A stretch of 64,000 nt of DNA from Neorhizobium populisoli (lineage in GTDB: Bacteria; Pseudomonadota; Alphaproteobacteria; Rhizobiales; Rhizobiaceae), in NCBI RefSeq assembly GCF_019430945.1, contig NZ_JAHYCB010000008.1:62001-126000 (forward strand). Reading direction: 5' to 3'. A model generated the notes under the pieces. It was given only the letters and a program-made list of their open reading frames with translations, searched no databases and was not told the DNA's origin. The position numbers and the translations under genes are program-made. Within the stretch, counting starts at the first letter, position 1, and every line of letters starts with the position of its first letter. This document shows positions 60,640 to 64,000 of the stretch, one piece after another.

Positions 60640-61818
60640 ATGGAACAGACCTGGCGCTGGTTCGGACCGGACGACACGGTAAAGCTTTCGCATGTGAGAC
60701 AGGCAGGTGCGAACGGCATTGTCAGCGCGCTTCATCACCTCAACGATGGCCGTGCCTGGCCGGACGACGAGATCGCCAAACGCAAGGCGATCATCGAGGA
60801 GGCGGGCCTCACATGGTCGGTGGTGGAGAGCATCATCGTCCACGAGGATATCAAGACCCGCACCGGCCGCTATCGCGAGCTGATTGAAAACTACAAAGCG
60901 TCTATCCGCGCTGTCGCAAAGGCAGGCATCAAGACGGTCTGCTATAATTTCATGGCGATCACCGATTGGACGCGCACCGATCTCGAATACGAGATGCCGC
61001 ATGGCGGCACCGCCCTTCGCTTCGATGTCGTCGAATTCTGCGCCTATGATCTCTTCATGCTGAAGCGACCTGGCGCCGATACCGACCACCCGGCTGACCG
61101 TATCGCTATGGCAGAAGCCTGGCTGAAGACGGCAAGTGAAGGCGATCTCGCCAGACTGGAGCGCAATCTCATAGAATGGGTCCCGGCTCGCGAATTCGTC
61201 TACGACCGGCAGAGCCTCAACCGCATGCTGGATGTCTATAAGGAACTGCAGGAAGGTGGTTTTCGCGAGAATCTCTTCGCGTTCCTAAGGGAAATAATCC
61301 CCGTCGCGGAGGAGGCCGGAGTAAGGATGGCGATTCATCCGGACGATCCGCCATTCCCTCTGTTCGGCCTGCCGCGCGTCGTCTGCAAGGCGTCTGATGC
61401 GCGGGCGCTGCTGGCAGCGGCAAAGTCGCCCTCGAACGGCATTACGCTGTGTACTGGTTCCTACGGCGCCAATCCGGAAAACGATCTTGTCGCCATGGCG
61501 AAGGAATTTGGCCCGGACATTCATTTTGCGCACCTGCGTAACGTTTCAAAGGAAGGGAATGGCTCGTTCCACGAGGCAGAGCATCTGGATGGCGATACCG
61601 ATATGGTGCGCGTCGTCATGGCGCTGATGGCGGAAGAAAAACGACGAAAGGGGGAAGGCCGGATCGACGATCAGATTCCCATGCGCCCCGATCACGGGCA
61701 CGCCATCGTCGACGACATCGGCAAGAAGGTAAACCCCGGCTATTCCTGCATCGGCCGCCTAAAAGGTCTGGCAGAACTGCGCGGTATCATGCGAACGCTG
61801 AGCGTCTTAAGTATCTGA
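60640..61818 (+). CDS. uxuA: mannonate dehydratase
   Basis: A 392-residue UxuA-family enzyme that dehydrates D-mannonate to 2-keto-3-deoxygluconate. Signature pieces: TWRWFGPDDTVKLSHVRQAG, VCYNFMAITDWTRTDLEY, MAIHPDDPPFPLFGLPRVV, HFAHLRNVSKEGNGSFHEAE and MRPDHGHAIVDDIGKKVNPG. Metal and substrate residues in these segments are intact. It is the last gene of the island. No uronate isomerase or fructuronate reductase is in the window, so those steps, if used, lie elsewhere. Confidence 0.94.
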   Translation: MEQTWRWFGPDDTVKLSHVRQAGANGIVSALHHLNDGRAWPDDEIAKRKAIIEEAGLTWSVVESIIVHEDIKTRTGRYRELIENYKASIRAVAKAGIKTVCYNFMAITDWTRTDLEYEMPHGGTALRFDVVEFCAYDLFMLKRPGADTDHPADRIAMAEAWLKTASEGDLARLERNLIEWVPAREFVYDRQSLNRMLDVYKELQEGGFRENLFAFLREIIPVAEEAGVRMAIHPDDPPFPLFGLPRVVCKASDARALLAAAKSPSNGITLCTGSYGANPENDLVAMAKEFGPDIHFAHLRNVSKEGNGSFHEAEHLDGDTDMVRVVMALMAEEKRRKGEGRIDDQIPMRPDHGHAIVDDIGKKVNPGYSCIGRLKGLAELRGIMRTLSVLSI

Positions 61819-61860
61819 TCGCACACACTTTCGATTATTACGCAATTGCAGCAATGCGGG

Positions 61861-61878
61861 GCGCAGACATCTCTGCGC
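61861..61878. terminator. short 7-bp hairpin downstream of uxuA
   Basis: GCGCAGA and TCTGCGC pair around CATC, 43 bp past the stop. No T-run follows immediately, so the call is tentative. Confidence 0.4.
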
Positions 61879-61996
61879 ATCCGCTTCGGTTCGGTGAAGA
61901 CCGCCTTCTTTTTATTCGTCTTCCAGATGCGCCGTTTGACGTCGACGGCAAGCTAAAGCTCAGCTGCTGGTCGAAGATCTGCAGCTGAGCTCTGTA

Positions 61997-62257
61997 TCAC
62001 CCCGCGATATCGAAACTGGCTGCCGCCAGATTAGGGTTCTTGTGTAAGAGCGCGAACTGCACGGCTTAGCCGGATCCATTTCCGTCGGCGTCGTACCAAA
62101 CTTTTCCGCTCGTTTTATAGTAGATAATGTCTTTGCCTTCCTTGTCGATCAGGATGTCCTGTTCGCCAGTGCCGGTGATCGTTTCGCCCTTTGTCGTTCC
62201 GTTTTTCGTGATGCCCAGGACGGACGAGCTTGAGCGAACGGGCCAAATCAGGGGCAC
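61997..62257 (-). pseudogene. RTX-type calcium-binding protein C-terminal remnant with nonsense codon
   Basis: The minus strand reads GTGEQDILIDKEGKDIIYYK, then TSGKVWYDADGNGSG, a typical RTX/hemolysin-type end module. An in-frame TAA then interrupts, yet the same frame continues with AVQFALLHKNPNLAAASFDI to a stop at 61997. That tail is the usual end of these proteins, so the TAA is a nonsense mutation. All upstream repeats are gone. Type I secretion genes are absent nearby. Confidence 0.7.
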
Positions 62258-62379
62258 ACGTTCGCGCGGTTCCTGCGGCGCGTATCTGAAGACGGTACCT
62301 TACTCGAAAACAGGCAGGCCGGGCTACTTCCCTGTCGTCCAAATTGCCCCTAGCGTCGGGTATCTTACGCCATCCTTGG

Positions 62380-63315
62380 TCATCTAGCTTGATAAGCGCG
62401 ATCCGCCGCCAGCAGTTCTTTCGAGGCTTCTGTTATCGCGGCCAGCACTTTGACATCGGTGATATTTGCGAGGAACGGCAGCATCGGGCCGCAATTGGCG
62501 ATGCCGGCGAGTGCTACCGCCTCATGCAGGACGCGGAGCGGCGAGACGCCATCGCGCAGATCCTCCAATCCCATAAAGAAAGCCCTGAGCCGCTCGGCTT
62601 CTGCGACATTTCCGGCTTTCAAGGCCTTCAGGATGCCGGTGGACATGGCGGGCGCGACGCAGACCGAGCCGGAAGTGAAGCCTTGCAGGCCGAAATCCAT
62701 CAGGTGGTTGATCGCCGGCCGTTCGCCGATGCCGGAAATAATCATCTTGCGGCCGACTTTCTGTATCAGTTCGGAGAGGTAGCTATCCTCCTTCGGGTTC
62801 TGCCGCACGACGGCATATTTGATGGCGCTGATCGCGCCATCGGCGACGACGGCCGCAAGATCGGCGGCGGAGATGTAATCCAGCGATTTCACGTAAGCGA
62901 TGATCGGCCGGCCATAGGCATCGGCGATGCGGCGCAGGCCGGTGGCGACGCCTGCGGACGTCACCGGGAAATTCAGCGGCAGGACCATCGCCGTCGGCAT
63001 GTCGTCATGCTCCTTCAGGATGGCAATCTGGTCCAGCGATTTGCCATAATCCGGACCGACCGAGGGAATGAGCCAGGTCCCGGCGGGAGCGACTTCCTTC
63101 AGCATCTCGACCATCTCGGCGAATTCCTTGACCGAGATATTGTAGAGATTAGCATTGCCGCCATAGAGCGCTGTCGTCACGCCACCTTGAGCCAGATGCG
63201 CGAGGATCTTGCGGTTGCCTTCGCGATCGAGTGAATAATCCGTCTTGCGTGCCAAAGGCGGGACGGAGAGGACGGATTTGGCGAGCATTTCGGGGGTCAC
63301 GGAAAAATTGGGCAT
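62380..63315 (-). CDS. dihydrodipicolinate synthase family protein (DapA/NanA-type aldolase)
   Basis: A 311-residue (beta/alpha)8 lyase/aldolase. The Schiff-base Lys is in SAIKYAVVRQNPKED and the upstream Tyr region is FPVTSAGVATGLRRIADAYG. The usual GGTGE-like loop near residue 50 reads LYGGNANLYNIS, a variant, so it is unlikely to be housekeeping DapA. FGLQGFTSGSVCVAP is typical of the family. It lies 87 bp downstream of an oligopeptide-type ATPase gene in the same direction and probably belongs to a catabolic operon that extends beyond the window. Confidence 0.88.
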   Translation of the reverse strand: MPNFSVTPEMLAKSVLSVPPLARKTDYSLDREGNRKILAHLAQGGVTTALYGGNANLYNISVKEFAEMVEMLKEVAPAGTWLIPSVGPDYGKSLDQIAILKEHDDMPTAMVLPLNFPVTSAGVATGLRRIADAYGRPIIAYVKSLDYISAADLAAVVADGAISAIKYAVVRQNPKEDSYLSELIQKVGRKMIISGIGERPAINHLMDFGLQGFTSGSVCVAPAMSTGILKALKAGNVAEAERLRAFFMGLEDLRDGVSPLRVLHEAVALAGIANCGPMLPFLANITDVKVLAAITEASKELLAADRAYQAR

Positions 63316-63402
63316 GGCTTCAGGCTCCCGGTTCAGGGGTGAACAAAAGGATGTTTCGGAACGGCTGTGCCCGCTGCCTCGGCGTCGGGCGTGTCGTTGG
63401 GA

Positions 63403-64000
63403 TCAGGCCGAGCTCATGATCTCGGCTGGGCGCATTTCCTGCTTGCCGTAGGCGCGGCTGGCGGAGAGAAGTCGTTGGGAATAGGGGTGTTGGACATGGC
63501 CGGAACGGATTTGGTCAATGCCGGTTTCTTCGACGATCTCGCCACCGTTCATGATTGCGACGCGGCTGCACAGATGGGCGATGACCGCCATGTCGTGGCT
63601 GACGAGCAGATAGGTCAAGCCGCGTTCCTTCTGCAGGTCGGCCAGCAAGTTGAGAATTTCCGCCTGGACTGAGACGTCGAGTGCCGAAGTTGGTTCGTCG
63701 AGCAGCAAGACCGGCGGATCGAGGATCAGCGCGCGGGCGATCGCCACACGCTGCCGCTGGCCGCCGGAAAGCTGGTGCGGAAACCGGTAGCCGAGGCTCG
63801 GATCGAGACCGACTGCCTTCAACACGTCCGCGACTGCGTTTTCCTTGATCGGCAGGTTCTGGTTGCGCAGCGGTTCGATCAGCTGGGAGCGAACCGTCTT
63901 GCGGGGATGCAGTGATCCGTAGGGGTCCTGGAAGACCATCTGAACATCGCGGAAAAAGGCTTTGCTGCGTTCCGGCTCCAGCGGTTTGCCGTCCAGCGAA
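63403..64000 (-). CDS. oligopeptide-type ABC ATP-binding protein, N-terminus beyond right edge
   Basis: The minus frame is open to the window edge, so the N-terminal part with Walker A is missing. Present are the Q-loop MVFQDPYGSLHPRK, the signature LSGGQRQRVAIARALI, Walker B VLLLDEPTSALDVS and the H-loop LLVSHDMAV. The end HVQHPYSQRLLSAS is normal for DppF/OppF ATPases without a full oligo_HPY tail. It precedes the DapA-like gene. Confidence 0.9.
   Translation of the reverse strand, partial: SLDGKPLEPERSKAFFRDVQMVFQDPYGSLHPRKTVRSQLIEPLRNQNLPIKENAVADVLKAVGLDPSLGYRFPHQLSGGQRQRVAIARALILDPPVLLLDEPTSALDVSVQAEILNLLADLQKERGLTYLLVSHDMAVIAHLCSRVAIMNGGEIVEETGIDQIRSGHVQHPYSQRLLSASRAYGKQEMRPAEIMSSA

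Noticed and set aside
1..64000. CRISPR arrays, rRNA or phage modules
   Set aside because: No regularly spaced repeats, rRNA-like sequence or structural phage genes were seen in reading the window.

Overview
The window looks like a piece of a large replicon (chromosome, chromid or megaplasmid) from a Rhizobiaceae-type alphaproteobacterium. GC content is high. It is dominated by ABC uptake systems of the Ssu, Dpp, Ugp and carbohydrate (CUT1) types. Genes are packed in operons with 4-bp ATGA overlaps, and several families are typical of rhizobia (paired amidohydrolase/Dpp clusters, SSS symporter with DUF3311 partner, DinB with exonuclease). I saw no rRNA, tRNA, CRISPR array, phage or intact insertion sequence. 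Assignment to this family is inference from protein character, not from a marker gene.

Layout. 1-3.7 kb: FAD/NAD(P)-binding protein (cut by the left edge) and a sulfonate/nitrate-type ABC importer. 4.0-10.7 kb: a small ORF, two tandem paralogous AraC regulators with non-ATG starts, a divergent operon of alpha/beta hydrolase, isochorismatase-like hydrolase and short-chain dehydrogenase, then an SSS symporter with its DUF3311 partner. 11.2-24.6 kb: a coherent ureide/hydantoin-like catabolic island with a GntR regulator, Asp/Glu/hydantoin racemase, flavin reductase, complete Dpp-type importer, three amidohydrolases and a PuuE-type allantoinase. Three of its intergenic regions share the near-palindrome ATTGTNNACAAT. 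24.7-27.4 kb: histidine kinase, FixJ/LuxR response regulator and a secreted HbpS/GlcG-type protein. 27.6-28.4 kb: a graveyard of IS3, IS6 and YciE fragments. 28.8-34.5 kb: RpiR regulator with a Ugp-type importer and glycerophosphodiesterase.

34.7-49.6 kb is mixed: an SRPBCC protein, ROK and GDPD/IMPase remnants, exonuclease plus DNA polymerase IV, a frameshifted small gene, a large FAD/NAD(P)-binding protein, MOSC and NUDIX proteins, a 1-kb stretch without recognisable genes, an RND efflux pair, an OhrR-like regulator with a divergent secreted hydrolase, a broken PepSY-like gene and one unknown protein. 49.8-61.8 kb is an amino-sugar/uronate catabolic island under a LacI regulator: NagB-like deaminase, SIS protein, NagA-like deacetylase, ceramidase-like hydrolase, CUT1 importer, AGE-family epimerase and mannonate dehydratase. 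The same LacI-type palindrome overlaps both of its promoters. The right end has a broken RTX-type calcium-binding fragment, a DapA-family lyase/aldolase and an oligopeptide-type ABC ATPase cut by the edge.

The most interesting points are the two regulons read directly from repeated operator sequences, the GntR one with identical operator/-35 geometry in two promoters; an amidohydrolase that has lost the family's HxH metal motif but lies next to an intact paralogue; the unusual amino-sugar/ceramidase/mannonate gene set; and the histidine kinase, response regulator and HbpS-type trio.
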